NCBI GenBank assembly: GCA_026686845.1 | Contig: JAIVEN010000009.1 | Location: 40,697,001 to 40,761,000, forward strand | Length of the DNA: 64,000 nucleotides | Direction of reading: 5' to 3' | Origin: Adenanthera pavonina | Lineage: Eukaryota; Streptophyta; Magnoliopsida; Fabales; Fabaceae | Shown here: positions 22,029 through 31,999 of the stretch, in pieces | Layout of the letters: each line of letters begins with the position of its first letter | Numbering within the stretch: position 1 is the first letter of the stretch | Notes under the pieces: model-generated | What the model saw: only the letters and a program-made list of their open reading frames with translations | Told to the model about the DNA's origin: nothing | The model's database searches: none | Program-made: the position numbers and the translations under genes

Positions 22029-25000
22029 TGTAACACCCCCTCATGATATCCTTCTTGGTTTTGTGTTTAGGATCAGAGGAAACAGGATGGAGGAAGGCTC
22101 AAGTGGAGTCTGGAAGAGCTCCATGCTACAGTGAGAAGTAGGGCTACCATGACAAGAACCATTCCAGTGGTGTTGTCTCAGCTAAAACTGGTGGAGTCAC
22201 AGTGAGATGTCTGGATCCACGGCAAGGATCGTGAATTTTGTTTAAATCCGGATCATTTCGGACGATCGGAAAAGAAAGAAACGAAGGGAGTGATGAGGAG
22301 CTCTGCTAGGGTTCGTGATTTTCGGCATTTGGGAGTGATTTTTGGACATCAAGAGCTTGGATTCAAGTTGGTAAGTGTTCTCTACTCCTCCTTCTCCATT
22401 TTCTTCGGTTGGAATTTGAGATTTTTGGTTTTGAGGTTGGATCTTCAGTTCTAGCCAAAATCCACCGATTGAAATGGTTGAAATGGGGTTAAGGAAGTAT
22501 GTTGTGGTGTTCTTGTTGCTTGGATGTGATTTTTGGAGGGATTATATGTCTTTAGAGCTAAACCCTAGGTTGTTTTTTGGTTTGGGCTCTTGATGAATCC
22601 AAGTTGTATAGAATTGTGTGATGTTTGAATGGTTCCTAGGAGCTTAAGAAAGCATGAAAGGGGTGTTGGAACCTTGGGTTAGGCCTAAAGTAGTTGAATT
22701 GTGATGCTTGGTTTAATAGTATACTGTGTTAATAGAAGAATTATGTTATTGTTAAGGTTGTTTGACTACTCGAGAAAGCTAGTCATGGGATTGGCATTCA
22801 AGAAAGCTTGTGGAATTGGTGTGACTGTGGTATTGACAACCTAAGGTAATCAGGTGTTTGTTTATTTGTATTGTATTGTATGATAGTATGTATATTTGTG
22901 TATATATGCATGTTTCTTTCATACCACGATATAGATGTGTTTGTGTGTACTGTTTTCTATATATCGTGGTATGCACACAACTAGATGATGATTATGATTA
23001 TTACAATGATTACGATGATGATTGTGAAGATGATATTGACATGACATGACATGATGTATACATGATATTATGATATAATGATAATGACTATATGATGATA
23101 CATGAGCATTACCACATGATATTGTGAGATTATGATATATGGTGGATTGAGTGGTGATGATGATGCGATATATAATGATATATGTTAGAGAGGATAAGGA
23201 TGGGATCCCTGAGCCTAAATCACCGCCTTTGACCAGGAGGGAAAAGGCGCGCAGTGGACTGCACCTTCCCTAAATCACTGCCAATTCGTGGTGGAAAAGG
23301 GGAAAGAGAGCCACAGTCCGAACATTAGTGTTACCTTTGGCCGAGTGCACTAATGGGAGATGAGCTTGGTGATGTCCCGGAATCAGTCTTCACCGACTGC
23401 TGGAAGGGAATTACCTATACAAAATGTCATGTTATGACAATAGCCCGTAGTTCTAGCTGTGTGCGAGGGAGACATGCATATAATTCATTTCACATTGCAT
23501 TCATGAGTTGCATGTGTTGAATCAAGAAGTTTTGATGATTCCAAATCAACTCTCAAGAGCTTGGATTGAAGATATCAAAGGAGCTCAAAGTGTCTCAAGT
23601 AAAGAAAATCTGAGTAATCATTGCTAGGATTGTTGTAGGATCTTTTGACATGGGTAAAAGACTTTGATTTGATGAAAAGGTGTTTTAAAAACTTGATTTT
23701 ATGTTAAATAATGAAATATTTGAAAAATACCTACCAACAGACGAAGTTTGAAAAGATTATATTGAACTGTCATATTAGAAATTCGAACTTTGGCTTTGAA
23801 AATTCGAATTTTGAGCTAAAACTGAATAAGTCTGAAAGGTTGCCTCTCTGACAGACGAATTTTGATTTTCAAAATTTGAATTTTCATAAGTGTCTAAAAG
23901 AAGCTGTTGAGCAACAGACGAACTTTGGGTTTTGAACATTCGAATTTCAGACAAAATGAAATTTATGAAAACTGAAGAAATTCGTCTGAAACAATGTTAA
24001 AGTTCATCTGAAATCAAGATTGTATTGAGTTTCAAAACTGCTCACTGACAGACAAACTTTGAACATGGAAATTCGAATTTCAGAAGCTAAAGTTGTGAGT
24101 CTGTTAAAATGACATAATGACATACCAAGGATAGTGTTTACAAATTCGAATATTGAAGTAAGTCTGAAAAAGAGGTCTCTCTGACAGACGAACTTCACTC
24201 TTTGAAAATTCGAATTTCAGAGTAAGTGAACTACTGTGTCTTTTAAGCCTACTGCGGACAGACGAATTTTGGGGTTCCAAAATTCAAATTTTGAGGGCAC
24301 TGTAGCAAATTGAAAACACTGTTCACACTTAACAGAAAAACTTTCTTCTTGAAAATTTGTATGTCACAACATGGAAACATCTTCTAAGTTTCAAAATTCG
24401 AATTTCACTTCATGAATAGACGAACTTCGGTGTTTCAATGTTGGAAGCTTTAACCTTCGGTTCCTTCAAAATTCGTCTGTTGACCAACCGAAATTCAAAT
24501 TTCAGTATGTCAGAAGCATTAAATGCGGTTGGTTAACGGATAGTTTTTCAGAGTAACCGTTGGATAACTTCCCCAATGGATAGATTTTGTCTCTAACGAA
24601 TAGTTGGGACCTAAATCTATAAATACAACATCATTTGAAGTTGTGGGTAACGAATCAAACTTTGTATATACTGAAATTCTGCCAAATCTTCTACTCAAAG
24701 ACTTTTACCCTCTTACTTCAATACTTGTTCTTCAACTTTCATATTCACTCTATTCAAAAGAGTTTTATCTTTGTAAACAATCTAATATTCATCTGGAAGA
24801 TAGATTTACTTGTGAGGAGATATCACAAGGGATTGTAAAGCACACAGTGAAAGTGCTAAGAGTGATTGAGTGAGCTCTAGAAAAAAGAGCATACATGTTG
24901 TACAGTGGCATTTGCAAGAAGCCCGTTGAATTCTTGCAGTATAGTGGAAAATCTCAAGTGGTGACTTGGGGACTGGACGTAGGTCAAGAGGAAAGACCGA

Positions 25001-26119
25001 ACCAAGATAAATATCTAAGTTTTTCTTCTCCCTATCTCTTTTCTTTTAGCTTATTGCTTTATACTCTGTTTTTCATTATACCTTGCTTTCTTCATCATTC
25101 TCACTTTGTGCAGAAAATTTTTAATCTTCCCAATTCACCCCTCTCTTGGGAAGTTAGCCTAACTAACAGCATGAGATATATGTATATATATGTATGTGTG
25201 TGGTTGTCCCCAGTTACTGAGACATTGTTTCACACCCCTCTCCCATGAACTAAACTTTCAGGTGACGGTTCTGGCACAAGTCCGGAAAAGACACGGGAGT
25301 AGCTACGTGCGTGGGAATAGTCTATGTAGTATTTGTAAATTGAATATTGTATCTTGTGTCATCTAGGTTAGAATGGTTTGTATTGGATGTATAACATTGA
25401 TAAGGATTATTATGGATGGATGTATGGTTATGTATGTTGTGTGTATGCGTTATGTATGATTAAAGTTAGAATTAAGTTTGATTGGTGTGTTTTAGTGCAT
25501 GTAGCCCGTTTGTCAAGTAGGGGCTCCAAGGGGTCATATCTCAGAGGAGTAGTTCCTTTAGGGTGAAATCTCTTTGGACAAGTTGGTTTGGGGGTTTTGG
25601 ACCTGGATGAATGGTCTTTGAGTGACCAATTACCTTTGGTGGCAATTGGAGGTTGTTAGTGGTGAGTTTTGGTCAATGAGTGGACAAAATGGTGTCAAGA
25701 GTCTAGAATCTCCATACGGAGTTTGATTAAGGTGAAAGTGATGTCTATGGCTAGATTAGAACTAGATTGACTTGTAGGAGTTGGAATCAAGTCAATCGGA
25801 GGTCGGAGCATAAAGTTATGTGCGTCAAAAATTCAACCCGAAGTATGAAAGTTATTGATATGGAATATTAGCATGGGGCACCACGGCTTCAGAGTCCAGG
25901 TCGTGGCGCCAGAGGAAGCAGAAGCGCATGAAAAATAGGGGAAACCGGAGCTACGCCGGTACTGTAGAGGTTGCGGCCCCAGCCCTATTTTTGGTGTTTT
26001 AGGGTTTGTTTTCGCTGTTCTTAAGGTTTGAAAAGTTGTTTTGAGATGTCGGGGTTGTGTTTAGTTGAATTTTGAAGTTTTTGGTTAAGTCTGGAGGTGT
26101 AAGGAGGTAGGGTGTTACA
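22029..26119 (+). mobile_element. 3' LTR of the gypsy element, interrupted
   Basis: It starts TGTAACACCC at 22029 and ends GGTAGGGTGTTACA at 26119. Removing the nested copia-type LTR (23515-25168) and its TSD leaves about 2.43 kb, equal to family A solo LTRs. It holds the ATG-microsatellite at 22985-23200, the 'ttactgagacattg' signal near 25214 and the GC-rich segment near 25880-25990 that the 5' LTR partly lacks. Confidence 0.88.
23515..25168 (+). mobile_element. Solo LTR, probably Ty1/copia SIRE-like
   Basis: TGTTGAATCAAG at 23515 and CCTAACTAACA ending at 25168 (1654 bp) are flanked by the duplication GCATG (23510-23514, 25169-25173). The terminal 'caattcacccctctcttggg' near 25132 is typical of long-LTR copia elements of the SIRE/Maximus group. 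The 5' half carries about seven dispersed copies of 'gacagacgaa.ttt' followed by 'aaattcgaattt' (23749-24480). A TATA-like 'ctataaatacaac' lies at 24618, in accord with a promoter in U3. Confidence 0.88.
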
Positions 26120-26207
26120 TCTTCCATTATCTTATAATATGAGATAGAAAGAGTAATTAACTATGACTTGTCTTGGGTTTTGTACATAGTCCAGAAAAAC
26201 AATGTTA

Positions 26208-26584
26208 GGGCCTGTTTGACAACTATTTTTAAAACAATTTTTTTGTTTTTGAAAATAAAAAATAAAAAAAACTTGTTTGGTAAACATATTTTTTATAAAA
26301 TGTTCTAGAAAATGGAAAAATAAAATAACAGAAAACTCAGAATATCTTTAAGGTGTTTTATAGTTTTTATACTGGAAAATACAAGAAAAGGTGAAAAATA
26401 CCCACCCATTAGTGGTAAAGTTATAAGTTTTAAATAACTCATATAACACTTACTAGTTATGATTTTAAGAATAATTATTTAAACAGATTTCTTTTATTTT
26501 CTTGTTTCTGAAACATGTTCTTGAAAATAATTTTGTAAAATTGTTTTGTGAACAATAAAATAAAAATCACTGTCAAACAGGCCC
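26208..26584. mobile_element. Harbinger/Tourist-like MITE with TTA target site
   Basis: Termini GGGCCTGTTTGACA and (reverse complement) GGGCCTGTTTGACAG are flanked by TTA at 26205-26207 and 26585-26587. Length is 377 bp, AT-rich, no ORF. The 3-bp TTA duplication fits PIF/Harbinger MITEs. Duplication copy 1 (10823) has 'caatgttagtttctgc' without it, an empty site. Confidence 0.85.
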
Positions 26585-26837
26585 TTAGGTTTTGCTGTTG
26601 GACAACGGTCACTTAATTGAGACAAATTGTCTTCAGATAATTTAATCTCACGTTGCCAAATTTTAATATCACAAGAGGATGAATTTTTCTGGTCATCGTA
26701 AATTAATAAAATTAAAGATCAATGTAATACTAGAAATTGTGTGAACTTAATTTCTATAGAACTAGCTTGTTGGCAAAAAGAACAAAAATAATCCATGGAA
26801 CTGTGTTGTGTCTTCTTTTAAATCACTTTTTTAAATA

Positions 26838-27098
26838 CTCTCCCCGGTCTTATATATATAAAAAAAACTACTTTACACGTATAAATGAAGTTAGTTAAAC
26901 CTATTTAATTTGTATAGCTGAACATACTTTTTTCTAAGGTTGCCCTCAATTAATGGTCTTTTCTTTTACACTAGCTTAATCAATGATAAGGGTATCTTTT
27001 GAATACCACATTTACTGCTACAAAAATCCACACTTTTTCCTCTTATATTTTTGACCAAACATCGTCTAAAATTTACTTATATTTGATACCAAAGGGAG
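26838..27098. mobile_element. Stowaway-like MITE in duplication copy 2
   Basis: This is the counterpart of 11075-11343, flanked by TA, with the right end 'ataccaaagggag'. It was inherited through the tandem duplication. Confidence 0.5.
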
Positions 27099-27281
27099 TA
27101 TACTTAAAGAACTAGTCTTACAAAAATATTAATTATGTCTTTTTTTTAATAACCATCTGGTATCTGATCATCACTTGGGGCTCCAACTAATCTAGATATA
27201 CAGTCGAGCCTCATTCGAGGGAGTTCTCTCCAAGGCATTTTTTGCATTCATATAGTTTCAAACTTGAAATATTGTATTTAA

Positions 27282-28159
27282 GGCTATGTTTGAATGTTTA
27301 TGACAAAATAGAATGGAATGATCATTAATGGAACATAACGAAATATTTCATTGTTTGGGAGTTTTATGAGGGGAAGGAGTGGCCTCATTTGACTATTGTT
27401 TGGATGTTATTATAAAAAAAATGGAATGAAATGGAATGAGTTATAACTTCTTTCCCAATATTACTCTGATTAGTAAATTTAAATAAATTTAAATAAAAAA
27501 ACAAGTTCTTCTTTTTTTCATATAAAAAATTTCATATTGCTTTTACTTTTTAAGAAAAAATATCCAATAATAATAATAATAATAATAAATATGTTATTAT
27601 TATTATTATTATTATTATGTTGTTGTAAAACAACTTAGTTCTTCCAATAATAATATTAAGAAGGAAGTAAAAATTTTATCAAAAAATCAAAATAACTAAA
27701 CCAACTATGATAAAGCACAAAAAGCAAGAAAGCTATGATAAATCACAAGACTTGTGGAAGAAAGCATACCTTAAAGCAGTGATTCAATTGTACATATGAG
27801 GTATGATGTGATTGGAGTGATCTAATTGATGTGATGACGAAACATCAATAAAGGTATAATATGGCGGGATAGATTTGACGGTATGGAAAGAGTAAAAAAA
27901 TCATGAGAAAGAATTCTTCTTTTGTAAGTGTTGATGAGTGTTTTTGTAAGTTAAATGGTTACTTTTGGCCATTCCATCCTTGAGCCCCCAATTTGGAGGA
28001 CAAGAAAAATTAGATTTAGGATGACTAAGGATGGTTTATAAGGCCATCCATTGCCATTACATTTTCTCCTAAAAAAAATCTCTTAAACAATGACCTAACC
28101 CATATAGCCATTTCATTCTATTCCACACCCCCCCCTAAAAAAAAACTCTCAAATATAGC
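27282..28159. mobile_element. TIR element, MITE-like, absent from duplication copy 1
   Basis: GGCTATGTTTGAATG at 27282 and, read in reverse complement, GCTATATTTGAGAG from 28159 form imperfect TIRs. Copy 1 is uninterrupted here ('attgtacttaaatgattata', 12812-12831), so the roughly 880-bp segment was inserted. Flanks TAA and TAG may be a decayed 3-bp duplication as in Harbinger elements. A self-complementary (AAT)n/(ATT)n stretch lies at 27569-27618. No transposase is visible. Confidence 0.6.
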
Positions 28160-28360
28160 ATAGATGATTATAACCCCTTCCACTAGGACTAACACTTGTT
28201 AGTTACAAATGATGTCTAATTAATTATATAATAATATTATTTGACAACAAACGATTTGTTGTTTTGATTTTATAAATTGTTTTTTGGCGTTTTTAACCAC
28301 CTTGAAAATTTAAATATTATATTATTGTTATTCTTTTACTAGCAATAAGGGCTAATCTCT

Positions 28361-28949
28361 AGGGGCAGAAATATGCCAAGTTAGACTAGACTTTAATTAA
28401 ATAGGCTAGGCCTATATTATAAACCTAAAGCCTGAGTCTGATTTGTAGGTTTATATAAAACTTTATTTTTTAGTCTCAAGTCTAAACTTTTTAGAAGCTT
28501 GACTTGATTTGAAACCTATTTAAAAACATATTAAAAAATAAAGCAAAAAAATCAACTTTAATTAAAAAAGAAGAGCTCCAAATTTTGAATTTCTACTTAC
28601 CAAATGCATAGTTCAAATATATTCATCTTATGACCCATGTATTTTAGCAACCCATAATGAGAAATGAGCTAACCGCCGCCTTGCTTTTATAGACCCCACC
28701 TCTCTTCTCTTATGAAACAATCAATGTGTGACTTCTCACATATTAACTTATATTAATAATATTTAAATAGGCATAACCTAATAGGTTTTAGGCTATATAC
28801 TTTACTTAAATAAGCCAAGCCTATTCAAGTAAATAAGCCTACTTGTAGGTTTGAGCTTGAACTAATTTACTAAATAGGCTCTACTAGGTAAGGCTTTATA
28901 TAAGCTAGGTAGGTTAGGTCATAGGCCCTTTGACCTATTTCTACCCTTA
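28361..28949. mobile_element. hAT-like MITE, full copy
   Basis: Left end AGGGGCAGAAATATGCCAAG and reverse-complemented right end AAGGGTAGAAATAGGTCAAA are imperfect TIRs. Flanks 'ctaatctct' (left) and 'ctaatatcc' (right) resemble a decayed 8-bp duplication. Repeated 'aggcctat', 'aataagcct' motifs fill the interior. The right breakpoint of the tandem duplication lies in it at 28656/28657. Confidence 0.6.
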
Positions 28950-29308
28950 CTAATATCCCTTGGAGTTTTGAGACCCTTCTTACTAAGTTTACTCCATATA
29001 CAAGAGTTAAAATTGAACTCTTAACCACTCATTTACTTAAAAAGACGAGAGCCTCTACCACTCAAATTAAGTTGAATTAGTTTTAATAGAATATAGTGTT
29101 TGCTTAATCTAAATTCATTCAATTGTGCAGGTCGTACATATTATAAGATAGACACAATGTTGGGATTCATCTAATAAGTGAAATTTACTACTGTGTATAT
29201 ATTTGTTTAGTTACACAAATTGTCTAGTTCAAAAGGGTCCTAACTAATCCTTGATTGTTCATGTTAATTAATTATTATTGTTAATTGTGCATATAATTAT
29301 TTTAATTA

Positions 29309-29950
29309 AGTGTATTCAAAACCGATCTAAACCAATTAAACAGAACCAAATCAAATCAAATCGACCTGAACCGATCCAAGCCGAATTTAAATGAGGTCTT
29401 ATTTCATTTTTTTATTTATTTTTGAAACTAATTTGATTTGATTTGATTTGGTTTGATTTTAGACACTTGGAATTTAAACCAAATTAAACCAAACCTATTA
29501 ATACATTTTTTATACAACTATAATATACTTATTTAATACATTTTTTATTTATATTATACTCATTAACATATGTTTCTTAGACTATAGGTTCATAAACAAG
29601 ATTATAAGATATTTATTAGATAGGAGAAAAAATATAAATTAGTGTGTTGTTCTAAATAATCATGTGAAAAATTCACAAAATTTTTACAGTAAAAATAGAT
29701 ATTTTAGTAAATTATTTAGATGTAATTTGTATTCATAAAGTATCTATATGATACATATTTAATTTAATTTTTGAAAAGGATGTTATTTTTTTAAAAGAAT
29801 TTATTTTAGTATAATTCAATTCAAACTTGAATCCGAACTAAATTGATTAAAAAGAAAATTGAATAGATTCCAAAATATAATAAACTAATTGGTTTGATTC
29901 AGTTTGATTTTTACCTAAAATTAAACCAATCTAAACTCATGAACACCCTT
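29309..29950. mobile_element. Probable hAT-like MITE
   Basis: Right end, reverse complemented, starts AAGGGTGTTCATGAGTTTAG, a common plant MITE terminus, and the left end 'aagtgtattcaaaaccgat' is a decayed match. Internal complementary runs 'aaccaaatcaaatcaaatc' (29344) and 'gatttgatttgatttggttt' (29436) can pair. No clear TSD. Confidence 0.4.
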
Positions 29951-30888
29951 AATTTTAAGTATGTGGACAAAATATTAAACATTTTCAAGAAATTTTGGGA
30001 AAACAAAATAAGAGATTAGAGATTTGTCGAAAGTTCTCGGCGAAGTGACCGTGTGTATACCTATAGAAAAATGTTTATATCCCTGCGGACAAAGTGGTGG
30101 AATTTTCAACTTAAAATTTTAGATAATTTTGATCCTATTTTAAAGTTGAGTCATTTTTCAACTTAATATTTTTAACACATATACTTAAAGTACTTAATAT
30201 TAACTTTATAAAAAAAAGTACTTAATATTAAAAATTATTATTAAAATTTAAGTTATTAGTAATTTTGGACATTTTGATATAAATTTTAATTAATAAAAAT
30301 TATAGAAGTTTTTAAAAATAATTGGGATTAAAATATCTGTAACTATAATAAAATAGAATTTAATATATTTTACCCTATCTATAAATGGACTAAACTTACA
30401 TATTTTTTCTTATATATTTTTCATACTATTTTTTAATTAAAATTCAACATATAAACTTTTTAAATTTTTTCAAATTTAAAAAGTTAATACTTTTAATATA
30501 TAATTAATGATTAAATATAAAATATATTAAAAAATAATTCACATATTAATTTTTAATTGAAAAATAATATAAAAAATATCTAAAGAAAAGTATATAAGTA
30601 TTTTCCTTTATTAATATATGAGTGCCTTGTTAATTAATGATGTCAAGAAATAGGATTCAAATTAAGGTTAAGATGACTCATTTGCAATTAGGTCACGTGA
30701 ATTTTAGCATAAATTAAATTAAATTAAATTACGTGGCATAGCTTTAATAACAACAGTTGCAATAAAGTACATGATCCTCCGTAAATTAAATTACGTGGCA
30801 TAGTTTATTATTTACACGAAACTCCCTCTTAATTATTCCAACGATTACATCATACTAACGGGAAAAAACGAGATAGATTTACAAATTA
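29951..30888. other. AT-rich spacer, no gene seen
   Basis: Very AT-rich sequence with short repeats; 'aaattacgtggcatag' occurs twice (30718 and 30782), spaced 64 bp. No coding signal and no terminal repeats. Confidence 0.4.
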
Positions 30889-31201
30889 ATCTATCCCGTT
30901 CTTTTTATAAAGGACTTTTAACTGCTTTACATAGATTAAAAAAATTAGTTATTTTCTTAAAATTCTCAAAAAAAAACATTCTTTTTTTACACTTATTTAA
31001 TATACTAATGCAATCCACATTAAATATCATTTGACTAATTGAGAGTGCACATTTCATTCAAAAAGTTTAATAATAATTTATGAGAAAAAAATAAATGATG
31101 AGAGTAAAATAGAAAAAAACTCATTAAACATTACAAAGTCCCTTATAAAAAGGACAAAAAAAAACTTTTAGAAAATGCTTTATAAAAAGAACCGAAGGGA
31201 G
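30889..31201. mobile_element. Stowaway-like MITE
   Basis: Left 'ctatcccgttctttttataa' near 30891 and reverse-complemented right CTCCCTTCGGTTCTTTTTAT ending at 31201 pair as TIRs. TA occurs next to both ends. There is no ORF. Confidence 0.5.
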
Positions 31202-31390
31202 TAACAATGAAAGAATAATTAACCCTATATTTATCTGTGGAAACAAATAAGGACAACAGATTAAATCAAACCTAGACGCAAACATTAATAAATAATCTAG
31301 CTAATAAATAAAAGAATATATGTCGCTTCCTTCTTTATCAAGCCAATCTCACTTCAATATATATATCTGGCACTTCATCACCACAATCAT

Positions 31391-31530
31391 CTGCATGAAA
31401 ATGAGAACCAAAATGAAAGTGGGAATGAGAGAAATATAAAAAGAAAGAAGGACTATTACTGGCTAGTGAAGAGATCCTCCTACTTAATCGTATTGGATTT
31501 GGAGTAAGATTGTTTGTAAGAAAAACTAAC
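31391..31530 (-). other. Predicted intron after the stop codon of gene copy 2
   Basis: On the minus strand the donor ATTATCAG/GTTAGTTTTT (31531/31530) and acceptor TTTCATGCAG/ATG (31391/31390) delimit 140 bp. The same donor stands in copies 3 and 4 and the same acceptor context in all copies. Exon 2 at about 31335-31390 is conserved ('gattgtggtgatgaagtgcc'). Because the ORF stops 27 nt before the donor, the intron would lie in the 3' UTR. A different reading frame through exon 2 ends in ..PDIYIEVRLA, but it does not connect to the conserved ATG frame. Confidence 0.5.
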
Positions 31531-31557
31531 CTGATAATGTTATGAGAAGAATCATGG

Positions 31558-31692
31558 TCACTTGGAAAAGACATCCTTGGTAGTTGGGATTTGGATGCCC
31601 GGTCTCGGAGGGTTAGAGCCCTGACCTTTAGAAGAAGATGGCCTTGGTGAAGGGCAAAGAACCTTCTGGATGTATATTTGAGACGAGCTCAT
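31558..31692 (-). CDS. Small-ORF family protein, copy 2 (44 aa)
   Basis: The start is the first ATG after a TATA box 105 nt upstream. The protein has a conserved head MSSSQIYIQKVLCP, a Ser/Pro-rich middle, a GSNPPRPG core (residues 25-32) and a tail PTTKDVFSK. It has one cysteine (residue 13) and no hydrophobic signal peptide or membrane segment, so it would be cytosolic or released by a non-classical route. Compared with copies 3 and 4, only whole-codon indels occur and the head and tail motifs stay in frame, which argues for a translated protein. I do not recognise the family. Proline-rich, leaderless precursors of plant signalling peptides have this general look, but that is only an analogy. 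The neighbours are duplicated units of the same gene, and all copies are transcribed leftward. Confidence 0.6.
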   Translation of the reverse strand: MSSSQIYIQKVLCPSPRPSSSKGQGSNPPRPGIQIPTTKDVFSK

Positions 31693-31794
31693 AGTGGTGC
31701 TTCAAAAGGGGATCGAATAGAAGGATGTTGCTGGAGTATTAATGGATATGCAGAAAGATAGGGATTGGTTTGAGGCATGAGGAATCATACGTAG

Positions 31795-31804
31795 GGTATT
31801 TATA
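31795..31804 (-). promoter_or_regulatory. TATA box of gene copy 2
   Basis: The minus strand reads TATAAATACC; the same octamer is found at 38408-38415 and 45642-45649, 105-155 nt before the start codon in each unit. Confidence 0.65.
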
Positions 31805-31930
31805 GGGTATTGTGATCTTCTTCAACTTTGAAATAAGGAAATTAATGGGAAGTAACCAACTGATCGTTCAGGAAATTTACAGAGAAATACTCTTAGGAAC
31901 TTGTTTCTTAGTTTATAAGATTTTGAAGGC

Positions 31931-31999
31931 TGGGAAACGCAGCGTAGGATTGGGTCACAAGGAAGCCATTTAATTTTGTTTCCGCGGACGGTGAACCGG
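31931..31999 (-). promoter_or_regulatory. Conserved distal promoter block, copy 2
   Basis: The plus strand carries GCAGCGTAGGATTGGGTC at about 31940, then 'cacaagg', and the palindrome CCGCGG in 'tttccgcggacggtgaacc' at 31980-31998. The block recurs about 230-300 nt upstream of the ATG in copies 2, 3 and 4 and is missing from decayed copy 1. Confidence 0.6.

Larger units (their letters stand above)
13913..26119 (+). mobile_element. Degenerate Ty3/gypsy chromovirus (Tekay/Del-like)
   Basis: The order is 5' LTR, Met-tRNA primer site, gag with zinc knuckle, protease, RT, RNase H, integrase, chromodomain-like tail, polypurine tract, 3' LTR. Protease-RT-RNaseH-integrase order is diagnostic of Ty3/gypsy. 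The tail 'LQILDVKEKQLRNKTIKLMK' followed after a stop by '..VTWETEE' is a chromodomain-type C-terminus as in Tekay/Del chromoviruses, which also have long LTRs. The coding region has more than ten stops and several frameshifts, so it is dead. A second LTR is nested in the 5' LTR and a copia-type LTR in the 3' LTR. No convincing 5-bp TSD was found for this element. Confidence 0.88.
13321..28656. repeat. Tandem duplication, copy 2, expanded by insertions
   Basis: Homology with 10581-13320 runs through 13321-13483, resumes at 26120 after the Cassandra and gypsy insertions, and continues to 28656. It is interrupted by a Harbinger-like MITE (26208-26584) and a second TIR element (27282-28159). Everything between 13484 and 26119 is absent from copy 1, where 'aaaatcacttccattatctt' is uninterrupted (10731-10750). 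Confidence 0.83.

Noticed and set aside
27569..27618. (AAT)n/(ATT)n palindrome as an origin or regulatory hairpin
   Set aside because: Simple-sequence expansion within a MITE-like insertion explains it.
31338..31574. 78-codon frame through intron and exon 2 of gene copy 2
   Set aside because: It starts at an internal ATG in another frame, crosses the conserved donor and acceptor, and is not kept open in copies 3 and 4.
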